Of a stretch of DNA of 64,000 nt, positions 47,029-55,813 are shown piece after piece (position 1 is the stretch's first letter; the number at the start of each line of letters is the position of its first letter). The notes below the pieces were generated by a model. The model was not told the DNA's origin and did no database searches. It saw only the letters and a list, made by a program, of their open reading frames with translations. The position numbers and the translations under genes were made by a program. The stretch comes from Terriglobia bacterium (GTDB taxonomy: Bacteria; Acidobacteriota; Terriglobia; Bryobacterales; UBA6623): positions 199,806 through 263,805 of the forward strand of contig VXMF01000021.1 of NCBI GenBank assembly GCA_009841225.1. The letters run 5' to 3'.

Positions 47029-48891
47029 ATGAAACATCGCCACGACACGCAGATTCCAGCGGCTGCCCTTGCGGCCGCGGTTCTGGCTGCGGCGGGTTGC
47101 ACCGTCGGCAGCTATCCGCCTGACGAGCACAACAAGCTAGCCAAGCCATTCATCTACGACAGCGCCGCCTTCGACCCGTTCGGCGTTCTGATGTCGGGCA
47201 CAACGAGTGTGAAGCAGGGCCAGGTATTCAACCTGTCCGATGGCGTGCTCGAGGGGGGCACGGAAGTGCAGTTGCTCGCCTCTCTGCCCAAGTTCGGCTC
47301 CGATGCCCTGGCGAGCCAGCAGCAAACCTACGAAGCCTTGATCGAACCGTTCACCGCCCCGAGCGACTCGGAAATCGGATTCGACAGCAGCAAGCTTCCG
47401 CCGGCCCTATGGACCGAGTACGGAACTTTGCTCAACCGCGCCGAGCGAATGATGTTCCGTATTCGTGACGAAAGGGAACCGGAAACGAATCCGCTGAAGT
47501 ACGTGGAGCGGCTGGGCCTGCTTCTCTACGCGCCGCTGCAACTCAACTATGCGCCCGAAGGGGACCGGCACAACGCAATCGTGGAACGCCTGAAGGAGAT
47601 GCCCGGCTACCTGCAGACCGCGACGTCCAACTTGAAGTCCTCCTCGCAGGCCCGCGTCGACGCCGCCCGCGAGGCCACACAAGGCGTCATCAATTTGATT
47701 CGCGGCGATATCGCGCAGCAGATTCCCGCCGGGATGAAGGCGAACTTCGACAGCGTGTCCGATATCGCCATCGCGGCTTTGGAGACCTTCCGCAACTCGC
47801 TGGGCAATTTGCCGTCGAACGACGATTGGCGCGCCGGGGCGCAACTCGTGCATCGCAAGCTCGAACTCGACACCGGGCGACCGCTGGCCCCCATCGACAT
47901 ACTGATCGAGGGAGTCCAAGCGGACTTTGATGCCTCGCACTCTTCGCTGGTGTCGGCGGCCGAGCCGATTAACCGGCGCATCTACGGAGGGAGCCGCCCG
48001 CGGGACGACTATCGGCTGATCAATGACGTGCTCGAGGTGCTGGAAGGTGAGAACCGCGCCCGGAACAACGCCGGCATGCTGGAACAGATGGCCAAGGACA
48101 CCGACGAGGCGCGCGATATCTGCAATGAGGAAGAGATCGCTCCGGTGCCGGAGAGGCTGCAGCTGCGCGTGGTGGAGACTCCGGAGTTCATGCGCGTGTC
48201 CGTTCCCCTCGCCGGCGGCCTAGGCCCCAGCGCCGCGCCCTCCGACAACACCGCCGTGGTGTGGCTGACCCCCGCCCCGGCCGACGCGTCCCGCGCCGAG
48301 CTGCGCTCGCGCCTGACCACCAACAACATCTACCAGCTCAAGCTGCTGGCCATGCTCTACGGCATCCCCGGCTACGCCTTGATCGGCTCGCTCGCCTCCG
48401 ACATGGAAAGCGAACAGGCCAAGCTGACACACATGGTGGAGCCCCTACCCGGGTTCATTCACGGCTGGCCGATCTATATCACCGAGACCACAGTCGGGAC
48501 CCACTACACCGGCGATGTCGACTTTATCTGGCGCAAGTACAAGCTACAGATCATCGCCGCGGCCCTGGTCGACATCCAGTTGCACGCAGGGGATCTGACC
48601 ATGGACGACGCGCAAGAGTTCCTCACGCGGCGGGCCTACATGGAAAGCAGCGCAGCCCGCGCGCTGCTCCGTTCGCTGGAAGTGAACCCGACGCAGTCTG
48701 CCACCGCCTACTTTGGCTGGAAGAACTGGCAGTTGCTACGCGCCCACTACCAAGAGACCACGCAGGACTTCAGCCTGACCTCCTTCCACGGCAAGGCCCT
48801 CAGGGCTGGCTCGATGCCGCCAGTGGAGTTCTCCTACGCCGTCAGCGAGGCCAAGGGCAGGCTGTCGCTTGACGGTGGGGAGCAGGAGTAG
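47029..48891 (+). CDS. Large lipoprotein of unknown function
   Basis: A 620-residue protein. The signal peptide ends in the lipobox LAAAGC, so the mature protein begins at a lipidated cysteine near residue 25 and is probably anchored in a membrane facing the periplasm. The rest is mostly alpha-helical and hydrophilic with no domain I recognise; there are no transmembrane helices later. ATG 47029 is chosen because it directly precedes the signal peptide; the frame is open further upstream. A G+C-rich hairpin with a short T run follows the stop. Confidence 0.72.
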   Translation: MKHRHDTQIPAAALAAAVLAAAGCTVGSYPPDEHNKLAKPFIYDSAAFDPFGVLMSGTTSVKQGQVFNLSDGVLEGGTEVQLLASLPKFGSDALASQQQTYEALIEPFTAPSDSEIGFDSSKLPPALWTEYGTLLNRAERMMFRIRDEREPETNPLKYVERLGLLLYAPLQLNYAPEGDRHNAIVERLKEMPGYLQTATSNLKSSSQARVDAAREATQGVINLIRGDIAQQIPAGMKANFDSVSDIAIAALETFRNSLGNLPSNDDWRAGAQLVHRKLELDTGRPLAPIDILIEGVQADFDASHSSLVSAAEPINRRIYGGSRPRDDYRLINDVLEVLEGENRARNNAGMLEQMAKDTDEARDICNEEEIAPVPERLQLRVVETPEFMRVSVPLAGGLGPSAAPSDNTAVVWLTPAPADASRAELRSRLTTNNIYQLKLLAMLYGIPGYALIGSLASDMESEQAKLTHMVEPLPGFIHGWPIYITETTVGTHYTGDVDFIWRKYKLQIIAAALVDIQLHAGDLTMDDAQEFLTRRAYMESSAARALLRSLEVNPTQSATAYFGWKNWQLLRAHYQETTQDFSLTSFHGKALRAGSMPPVEFSYAVSEAKGRLSLDGGEQE

Positions 48892-48899
48892 GATATGGG

Positions 48900-48931
48900 G
48901 CGGCGGCGCGCTCCCGTAGCGCCGCCGCTTT
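48900..48931 (+). terminator. Hairpin terminator after the lipoprotein gene
   Basis: GCGGCGGCGC (48900-48909) pairs with GCGCCGCCGC (48919-48928) as a perfect 10-bp stem with a 9-base loop, followed by only three T residues. It isolates the lipoprotein gene from rpmI. Confidence 0.65.
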
Positions 48932-49051
48932 CGTGCATAATAGGAAGGTGAGGGCGACGGACCCTCACGCCTAGACCGCGCGCCCACGCCGGGCAGCCGA
49001 TCTCAAAGAGCAAAGCCGCGGTAGCAGGCAGCGCCTCCGGGGAGATTAACC

Positions 49052-49246
49052 GTGCCCAAACTCAAGACACATCGCGGTGCAGCGAAACGCTTCAAACTGA
49101 CCGGCACGGGCAAGGTCAGGCGCAGGCATGCCAGCATGAATCACATCCTGACCAAGAAGACCCGCAAGCGGAAACGGCGCCTCCGCAAGGGGACCACGGT
49201 CAGCGCAGCCTTTGCGAAGTCCGTGCGCAGAATGATCTCCACGTAG
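49052..49246 (+). CDS. rpmI: 50S ribosomal protein L35
   Basis: 64 residues, with the typical start ([20 protein letters not shown]) and basic body ([20 protein letters not shown]). The start codon is GTG 49052, preceded by GGGGAG. It leads the rpmI-rplT-pheS-pheT cluster. The usual upstream neighbour infC is absent here. The segment before it (48932-49051) may act as a leader for autoregulation by L20, but I could not fold it convincingly. Confidence 0.95.
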   Translation: MPKLKTHRGAAKRFKLTGTGKVRRRHASMNHILTKKTRKRKRRLRKGTTVSAAFAKSVRRMIST

Positions 49247-49317
49247 GTACTGCGAGCGGCAGCTAGGTCAGGGCAATGCATCGGGACCGCCTTCGCGGCG
49301 GCCCCTAGGAGGAAATC

Positions 49318-49695
49318 GTGGCAAGAGTCAAGCGAGGCAACAACCGCGTCAAGAAGCGCAAGCGCGTGCTGGCGAAGGCCAAGGGCTATTTCCTCGCCAA
49401 GAGCAAGCTCCACCGCTACGCCCGCGAAGCGGTCAACCGCGCCGATCAGTTCGCCTACATCGGCCGCAGGCTGAAGAAGCGCGACTTCCGGGCGCTGTGG
49501 ATCACGCGGATCAGCGCGGCCGCCCGCGCCAACGATATCAACTACAGTTCGTTCATCCGCGGCCTCAAGGACGCCGGCATCGACCTCAACCGCAAGATGC
49601 TAGCTGACATCGCCGTGCGCGACCCCGAGGGATTCGGGCAACTGGTCGCCAAGGCCAAGGCGGCCCTCGCCGAACAGCCGACTGCGAGCGCCTAG
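49318..49695 (+). CDS. rplT: 50S ribosomal protein L20
   Basis: 125 residues, GTG start at 49318 preceded by AGGAGG. The motifs [37 protein letters not shown] and [28 protein letters not shown] are diagnostic. It binds 23S rRNA early in 50S assembly and in many bacteria represses its own operon. Confidence 0.95.
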   Translation: MARVKRGNNRVKKRKRVLAKAKGYFLAKSKLHRYAREAVNRADQFAYIGRRLKKRDFRALWITRISAAARANDINYSSFIRGLKDAGIDLNRKMLADIAVRDPEGFGQLVAKAKAALAEQPTASA

Positions 49696-49729
49696 CGTCG
49701 ACACGCGGATCCCGCCAGCGCAAGCTACC

Positions 49730-50809
49730 GTGTCGATCGAACGCAAGACGGGTCGGCCGATCGGCGAGTTGATCCGCGAGGGCGAGGATCCCGAGCAACT
49801 CTACGGAGAATTGCGCGCCGCCTTCGAGCGGGAATGCAGCGCAGCGTTGACCCCGCAACAGGGGCAGGCCCTGCGGGACCGCTGGCTGGGGCGTCGCAGC
49901 GGCCTGCTCTCGGCAATCAATGACCACTGGCTCAAGGCCGCCCCGCGCGAGCTCAAGCCGGTGGTGGGCAAGCTCCAGAACCTGCTGCGCCGCGACCTCG
50001 AGGCCGCGGTCAAGGCGGCGGCCGAGGCCGCGGCTCGGGTACAGGTGCAGGCCGAGCCGGATTTGGACACGACCCTGCCCGGACCGGAACGCGGCGGCGG
50101 CGCCGTCCACCCCGTTCGACTGGCTTTGGAGGAGGTCTTGGATATCTTCCGCCCGCTCGGCTACAGCGTGGCCGAGGGACCGGAGATCGAGACATTCTTC
50201 TATAACTTCGAGGCGCTCAACTTTCCGGCGGACCATCCGTCGGTGGACGAGATGGACACGCTCTTCCTCAAGGACGGAGCCCTGCTGCGGACGCACACGT
50301 CGCCGTGCCAGATCCGCATCATGGAGTCCAAGAGCCCGCCGCTGCGCTACGTGGTGCACGGCAAGGTCTACCGCAACGACACGCCGGACGCAACGCACAG
50401 CCCAATGTTCCACCAACTGGAAATGTTCGCGGTGGACGAGAGCATCACGTTCGGCGACCTCAAGGGCACGTTGGAGCACTTCGTGCGCTGCTTCTTCGGC
50501 CCTCAGACCCAGGCTCGCTTCCGGCCCAGCTTCTTTCCGTTCACCGAGCCCAGCGCGGAGGTCGATATCACGTGCCCGTTCTGTTCAGACGGCGCCTGCC
50601 GAATTTGCAAGCAGACCGGCTTCATCGAGGTCCTAGGCTGCGGGATGATCGATCCCAACGTGCTGCGCAACGCGGGACTCGATCCAGAGCGCTACCAAGG
50701 CTTCGCGGCGGGTTTCGGCCTGGATCGCTTCGCGATGCTGAAGTACAACATCGACGACATCCTGCTGATGTACCAAGGCGATGCACGCTTCTTGAGGCAA
50801 TTCCGATAA
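49730..50809 (+). CDS. pheS: Phenylalanyl-tRNA synthetase alpha subunit
   Basis: 359 residues. An N-terminal coiled-coil arm (about 1-110) precedes the class II catalytic domain. Motif 2 is HGKVYRNDTPDATHSPMFHQ, and motif 3 is FAAGFGLDRFAMLKYNIDDI. Phenylalanine-pocket residues FRPSFFPFTEPSAEVD are intact. Four cysteines in CPFCSDGACRICKQTGF form a small zinc-type knuckle seen in some bacteria. GTG start 49730, 34 bases after rplT; its TAA is immediately followed by the pheT ATG. Confidence 0.95.
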   Translation: MSIERKTGRPIGELIREGEDPEQLYGELRAAFERECSAALTPQQGQALRDRWLGRRSGLLSAINDHWLKAAPRELKPVVGKLQNLLRRDLEAAVKAAAEAAARVQVQAEPDLDTTLPGPERGGGAVHPVRLALEEVLDIFRPLGYSVAEGPEIETFFYNFEALNFPADHPSVDEMDTLFLKDGALLRTHTSPCQIRIMESKSPPLRYVVHGKVYRNDTPDATHSPMFHQLEMFAVDESITFGDLKGTLEHFVRCFFGPQTQARFRPSFFPFTEPSAEVDITCPFCSDGACRICKQTGFIEVLGCGMIDPNVLRNAGLDPERYQGFAAGFGLDRFAMLKYNIDDILLMYQGDARFLRQFR

Positions 50810-52843
50810 ATGCGCATCCTGCTCAGCTGGCTGAGAGACTTCGTGGAGATCGAGGAATCTCCGCGCGAACTCGCCGACGCGCTCACGATGGCGGGCATGG
50901 CCGTCGACGCCGTGGAGAGCGAGGCCGGAGAGACCGTCTTCGAGTTTGACATCACCAGCAACCGCCCGGACGCGATGAACCACTTCGGCATGGCGCGCGA
51001 GGTGGCTGCGATCTACCGCCGTCCCCTGCGAGCGCCTTCCACGGCCTGCGCCGAGTCGGGCCCGCCCGCAGCCTCCATGGCAAGCGTGGCGATCCAAGAT
51101 CCCGACGCGTGCGTCCGTTACGTGGGACGGGTGTTTACCGCCGTGGAGGTGCGTCCATCGCCCGACTGGATGCGTCGCCGGCTTGAGCTGTGCGGAGTCC
51201 GCTCGATCAACAATCTGGCGGACCTGACCAACTACGTCCTGCTGGAAATCGGCCAGCCCACGCACGCCTTCGACCTTGACAGGCTCGCAGGGGCGGCCAT
51301 CGTCGTCCGCCGTGCCCGCCACGGGGAGAGGCTCGTAACGCTAGATGGCGAGGACCGAGATCTGACGGAGGGGCATCTGGCGATTTGCGATGCCGAAAGG
51401 CCTGTCGCGCTAGCCGGGGTGATGGGCGGACAGGCGACCGAGATCACAGCCGAGACGCGAAACGTGCTGCTGGAGGCGGCCTGGTTCCGGCCCAGCGTGA
51501 TCCGGAACGCCGCACGCGGGTTCAAGCTGTTCACCGAGGCGTCCCATCGCTTCGAGCGCGGCGCCGATTGGAACGCTGCGCCGCGGGCTGCAGATCGCAT
51601 AGCCACCCTGCTGGCCCAGACAGGGCCCGGGCAGGTCTTGCCAGGGCAGGTCGACTGCTTTCCGCGGCAGCCGAAGCTGAGCCCGATCAGGCTCGAGCGC
51701 GCGCACATTCTTAGACACCTCGGAATCCAAGTGGATGATGCGGAAGTGGAAGAGATCCTGTCAGCGCTGGGGTTCGAACCGTCCCCGGACACGTCCGGGT
51801 GGTCCGTGCCGGCGGCGAGCCATCGCCTGGACGTGGAGCGCGGGATCGATCTGATCGAAGAGGTGGCGCGGATCCACGGCTTCGCCAACATCCCGGCCAC
51901 GTTGCCGTTGGTCGGGGCGGCGCCCGAGCCAACTCCGCTCGCGGCCGAGGACGCCCGCATGCGCTCGGCAGTGCGGGGTCTCGGCTACGACGAGACGATC
52001 GGGTTCGCGTTCATCTCGTCGGACGAAGCCGAACGCTTCGGGCCGGGCGATCCGGTCAGCCTCCGCAACCCGCTCTCGCAGCTTTGGGACGTCATGCGCA
52101 ACAGCGCCGTGCCGACAATGGTGCGGGCCTTGGAATGGAACCTGCGTCGCAATCAGCCGTTCGTGCGGCTAGCCGAGTTCGGTCGCATCTACCAGAGGTC
52201 GGGGGCTAGTTACGATGAGCCCAGCGTGCTGACCCTCGGTGCGAGCGGCACGGCCCGCCAAGCGTCTTGGGCCGAGCCCGCTCGCGAGGTCGGCTTTTAC
52301 GACATCAAGGCAGATATCGCGGTCCTGCTAGCACCATTCTTTCCGGACGCCCCCGACATCGTGACCGAGGGAGTGCCGCCGTACTACCGCGACAAGCACG
52401 CCGTCGGACTGAAGTCGGACGGCGAAGTGCTGGCTTGGTTCGGCGAACTCGACCCCAAGCTCGCCCGCGAGCGCAAGATTCGCCAGCCGGTTTGGGTGGC
52501 CGAGATCTTTCTCGACAAGGTGTATGGCAGGGGCTTGCGCCGACCCATCCATGGGAAGCTGGCCAAGGTTCCCGCGGTGAGCCGCGACTTCTCGTTGCTC
52601 GTGCCGAACGCCGTAGACTTCGCGAGCATCACCGAGGCGGTGGGCGAGATGCCCGACCTAGACAGCGTGGAGCCCGTCGAAGTGTTCCGCGGAAAGAACG
52701 TGCCGGAGGGCAGCTATAGCCTGCTCTTGCGAGCGTGGTGGCAGCGTTTGGACGAGAGCCTGACCGACGAGGAAGTCAACGGGTTCGCCGCCGAGCTGCG
52801 CTCACGGCTGCAATCCAGACTCGGCATCACCACGCGCACTTGA
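50810..52843 (+). CDS. pheT: Phenylalanyl-tRNA synthetase beta subunit, short form without OB insert
   Basis: 677 residues, against about 790-800 in E. coli. The first 40 residues (LSWLRDFVEI) run directly into the B1 core (FEFDITSNRPDAMNHFGMAREV, beginning near residue 44). The EMAP-II-like tRNA-binding OB domain that normally occupies about 40-150 is therefore absent. B3/4 editing, B5 and the pseudo-catalytic regions follow, ending in the FDX/anticodon-binding fold (KVPAVSRDFSLLVP). With PheS it charges tRNA-Phe. The last 42 bases overlap the 3' end of the convergent glycosyltransferase gene. Confidence 0.93.
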   Translation: MRILLSWLRDFVEIEESPRELADALTMAGMAVDAVESEAGETVFEFDITSNRPDAMNHFGMAREVAAIYRRPLRAPSTACAESGPPAASMASVAIQDPDACVRYVGRVFTAVEVRPSPDWMRRRLELCGVRSINNLADLTNYVLLEIGQPTHAFDLDRLAGAAIVVRRARHGERLVTLDGEDRDLTEGHLAICDAERPVALAGVMGGQATEITAETRNVLLEAAWFRPSVIRNAARGFKLFTEASHRFERGADWNAAPRAADRIATLLAQTGPGQVLPGQVDCFPRQPKLSPIRLERAHILRHLGIQVDDAEVEEILSALGFEPSPDTSGWSVPAASHRLDVERGIDLIEEVARIHGFANIPATLPLVGAAPEPTPLAAEDARMRSAVRGLGYDETIGFAFISSDEAERFGPGDPVSLRNPLSQLWDVMRNSAVPTMVRALEWNLRRNQPFVRLAEFGRIYQRSGASYDEPSVLTLGASGTARQASWAEPAREVGFYDIKADIAVLLAPFFPDAPDIVTEGVPPYYRDKHAVGLKSDGEVLAWFGELDPKLARERKIRQPVWVAEIFLDKVYGRGLRRPIHGKLAKVPAVSRDFSLLVPNAVDFASITEAVGEMPDLDSVEPVEVFRGKNVPEGSYSLLLRAWWQRLDESLTDEEVNGFAAELRSRLQSRLGITTRT

Positions 52844-54550
52844 GGCGCCGCGATTGAGCCGATGGATCGCATACCCGCGCTCGCGGGGCTCGCGATCGAG
52901 GTTCCAGTAGCTGCGCAGTTCGCGATAGGAGTGCTCCCACACTAGGTCATAGCGGCTGTCCAACGCCTTCGGGTGCTTGCCCTTGGCATCCCAAATCACG
53001 ACCCAGTCGGGATCGGGCGAGTCGTCGAATTGATCCGCCGGAAGCAAGTCTCGGAAGCGCTGGTTGTACGCGATCTCTGAGTCGAGCAGGTTCACCCAGC
53101 GCCGGTCGGGCAGGTAATAGTTGCCCACCATTCCCTTGACGTTTCGCACGTATGCAATGGTCTGCCCGGGCTTGGTGTTGGATTCCAAGAACTCCAGCAG
53201 AGGGCCGTTGTGATGGTCGTAGCGCAGAAACTGGCGCAGCACAACTTGCTCCGTCCCGCCGCCGGCCAGTTCGAGGTTCGGCCAGAGACTGGCGCCGACC
53301 AAGCAGGCCAGGGCTGTCCGGCGACGGCCGATACGATCGAGGCCCGCGGCACCCAACCCGACCAGCACAATGGCCGCGGGACAGGCCTGATAGTAGTAGC
53401 GCGGCAGTGTCGCCCGCCCTGCCACTGCGATCGTAAAGAGCGGGCAGACCACGACGATGAGTCCGGCCAGCAGGGCCATCTTGGCGTGAATTCCCGGCTT
53501 CTCGATTCTGCTCCAGAGGTAGATACCCGCCGCAGGCAGGCAAAGAAACACCAGCCCGAACAGCACGAATGTCCAGTCCGGCGTGCGCCGCAGCCATGGC
53601 TCCCTGATGACGAATCCAAGCAGCGGGGCCGCCGCACCTGCAGCAGCCAAGGCCCAGCCGGCGCGCGGGATGTCAAGCTTGGACCAGCGACCAAGCAAGG
53701 CCATCGCAGGTGCCAGCACCACGAATGGCACCCAGCGCCAATAGTCGGCGCCGCGCCGCGAGACTACGTAGCGGAAGTTCTCCCAAAACGCGTTCTCGCT
53801 ACCGGGCCGCCACTCAGTCAGGTACTCGGCGTGCAGGAGCCAGAACTCGGCGCCGAGGACAACTGCGAGCACAGCCGAGGCCCCGCACAGCCGGGCCAAG
53901 GTCGGTCGGTCCGTCAGGAGCAGGAACAGGCCCAGCGCCAGCCATGTCGCCGCGAAGCTAAGGTAGTTTCCCGCATAGAGCAGGCATCCGACCAAGCAAA
54001 GCTGGCAGTGAAACGACCACTTTCGGCCCAAGGCAGGATCGCGCAAGTAGCGCGCCACCTGCGCCAACAGCAAAAGGGTGGCGAAGACCACCAAGATGTA
54101 ATAGCGACCCTGCCGAGCCGCATGCACGAAGTAGATGGAAACACTCGCAATGACCGGCAGCGCCAGGGGCAGCCAGCGGGGACCTCCAAGCTGTCGTCCC
54201 AGCGACCACAGCAGCGCAAGGCATCCGAGGCCGAACAGCGCGAACGGCAACCTCGCTGGCAGCGTGCCGCTGCCAAATAGCCGGTGCCCCGCGGCGGAGA
54301 CATAGAACTGCAGATAGCTCTGCATCGCCGGCAACAGGTGCGAATTGATGTCGTGCCCGTCGTCGTCTTGGACCAGCAACTGGCCGAGTTCGCGATCAAA
54401 GGCGTAGGGCAGCCAATCGCCGCTCGCGGCCATCAAGCGCCCCCAAACGGCTGTGGTCGCTTCGTCGCGCCACAGGGGCACGCCGTCCAATCGCCAGAAG
54501 ATGGCGGCCACACAGAGCGCCAGCGCCGCTATGGCTGGGATGCGCCTCAT
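52802..54550 (-). CDS. ArnT/PMT-like membrane glycosyltransferase
   Basis: A 582-residue integral membrane protein with about 10-12 hydrophobic helices. The first periplasmic loop contains the catalytic-type acidic motif in PLWRDEATT, as in GT-C enzymes of the PMT_2/ArnT group, followed by a soluble C-terminal domain (about 430-580). It probably transfers a sugar from a polyprenyl phosphate in the periplasm, perhaps onto lipid A or a protein. It converges on pheT with a 42-base overlap. The acceptor cannot be told from sequence. Confidence 0.8.
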   Translation of the reverse strand: MRRIPAIAALALCVAAIFWRLDGVPLWRDEATTAVWGRLMAASGDWLPYAFDRELGQLLVQDDDGHDINSHLLPAMQSYLQFYVSAAGHRLFGSGTLPARLPFALFGLGCLALLWSLGRQLGGPRWLPLALPVIASVSIYFVHAARQGRYYILVVFATLLLLAQVARYLRDPALGRKWSFHCQLCLVGCLLYAGNYLSFAATWLALGLFLLLTDRPTLARLCGASAVLAVVLGAEFWLLHAEYLTEWRPGSENAFWENFRYVVSRRGADYWRWVPFVVLAPAMALLGRWSKLDIPRAGWALAAAGAAAPLLGFVIREPWLRRTPDWTFVLFGLVFLCLPAAGIYLWSRIEKPGIHAKMALLAGLIVVVCPLFTIAVAGRATLPRYYYQACPAAIVLVGLGAAGLDRIGRRRTALACLVGASLWPNLELAGGGTEQVVLRQFLRYDHHNGPLLEFLESNTKPGQTIAYVRNVKGMVGNYYLPDRRWVNLLDSEIAYNQRFRDLLPADQFDDSPDPDWVVIWDAKGKHPKALDSRYDLVWEHSYRELRSYWNLDREPRERGYAIHRLNRGASSARGDAESGLQP

Positions 54551-54581
54551 GCCTGGACAGGTCTGTTGGGGAGGCGAGCCG

Positions 54582-55391
54582 TTACGAGGACCACGTGGTC
54601 CGGAACTCCGGGAACAACGTCAAGCCGCCGCAAGCGAACAGCGTCTGCCCGGTGATGTAAGACGCTTCGTCCGAGGCCAAGAATGCGAATACCGCCGCGA
54701 TCTCGGCCGATTCGCCCGCACGGCCCATGGGAATGTGGGACTCGACAACACCCTTGGCGACGGGATCATTGATCCAGTTCATGTTGATCGGGGTGACGAT
54801 CGCTCCCGGCCCGACCGCATTGACGCGGATGCCCCGGTCGGCGTATTCCAGCGCCAGCGTCTTGGTGAGGTTCTCCATCCCGCCCTTGGAGATCGAGTAG
54901 GGCAGATACTCAGGCTTTGGGATGATCTCGTGGACGCTGGAATTGTTGACGATCACGCCCCCGCCCTCGCGAGACAAGAAATGCTTGATCGCCGACCGGC
55001 AGCAGAGATAGCAGCCGCGCAGGTTGACGCCGAGAATCCTGTCGAAGTCCTGGGCCGCGCTCTCATGGCTGGGCGAGGGCTTCTGGATGCCGGCATTGTT
55101 GATCATTACATCCAAGCGGCCCCACTCGCCTATCACCTCGTCGAACATCGCAGCGACCGCCGCCTCATCGGCAACATCCGCCTTGTGCACCAAGACCTTT
55201 GCATCGCCGAAGCCGCCGGCGCGGTGCGCCTGACGCACCTGCTCGGCCGTCTCAGCCGCGCCCGCATCGTTGCGGCTGTAGTTGACCACGACGCTGCCGC
55301 CCTCTTGAGCGAAGCGGACAGCGATCGCCTCTCCGATGCCGGCCGAGGCGCCAGTAACGAGCACAGTCTTGCCGAGAAATCGAGTCTGCAT
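54582..55391 (-). CDS. Short-chain dehydrogenase/reductase, glucose 1-dehydrogenase-like
   Basis: A 269-residue SDR. The cofactor motif TGASAGIG lies near the N-terminus, NNAGI in the middle, catalytic serine in NNSSVHE, and YxxxK in YSISKGG. The pattern with VDKAD-type loops and GPGAIVTPIN is close to glucose 1-dehydrogenases. ATG 55391 is chosen because the longer frame upstream has no homology. It uses NAD(P) in the cytoplasm; the substrate is not certain. Confidence 0.88.
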   Translation of the reverse strand: MQTRFLGKTVLVTGASAGIGEAIAVRFAQEGGSVVVNYSRNDAGAAETAEQVRQAHRAGGFGDAKVLVHKADVADEAAVAAMFDEVIGEWGRLDVMINNAGIQKPSPSHESAAQDFDRILGVNLRGCYLCCRSAIKHFLSREGGGVIVNNSSVHEIIPKPEYLPYSISKGGMENLTKTLALEYADRGIRVNAVGPGAIVTPINMNWINDPVAKGVVESHIPMGRAGESAEIAAVFAFLASDEASYITGQTLFACGGLTLFPEFRTTWSS

Positions 55392-55813
55392 GGGAGATCC
55401 GGCCGGCAGCGGAGGCCGCCAACACTGCACATTATAGCGCCAGCAAACGCAACTGCCCGGCTTTGTCCGCAACAAGTCGTGATCGGACAAGGCTGTATCG
55501 CCGCTCGACAACAGCGTCCCGCCCCAACGAGCCCGGCGACGACTTCTCGCTAGCGGTGCCTGGGGCGCTGGATCGTCCCGCCGCGGGCCTGAAGGGCGGT
55601 TGACGGTAGGCGGGGCAGGCGCCCCAAACCCGCTGGAGCTCGCAAGCTGCCGAGCCAAGCATCCCCGCAGCCGGGAAGGGGCGGCCAGATCCGCAGTCCC
55701 GGCGGGTCCAACTGATTGCCCGCGCTAGACTAAGGCACTCGCGGAGGCGTCGCGTTTTGCTGCTAGCGGCCCCTTCTCGACGTGCCCGGCGAAGGGCTGG
55801 GCCGGCAGCACCG
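55392..55813. other. Intergenic region between SDR and lpxB
   Basis: About 420 bases of G+C-rich sequence without a supported gene. It separates divergent genes, so both promoters should be here. No repeats or RNA genes were recognised. Confidence 0.45.
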
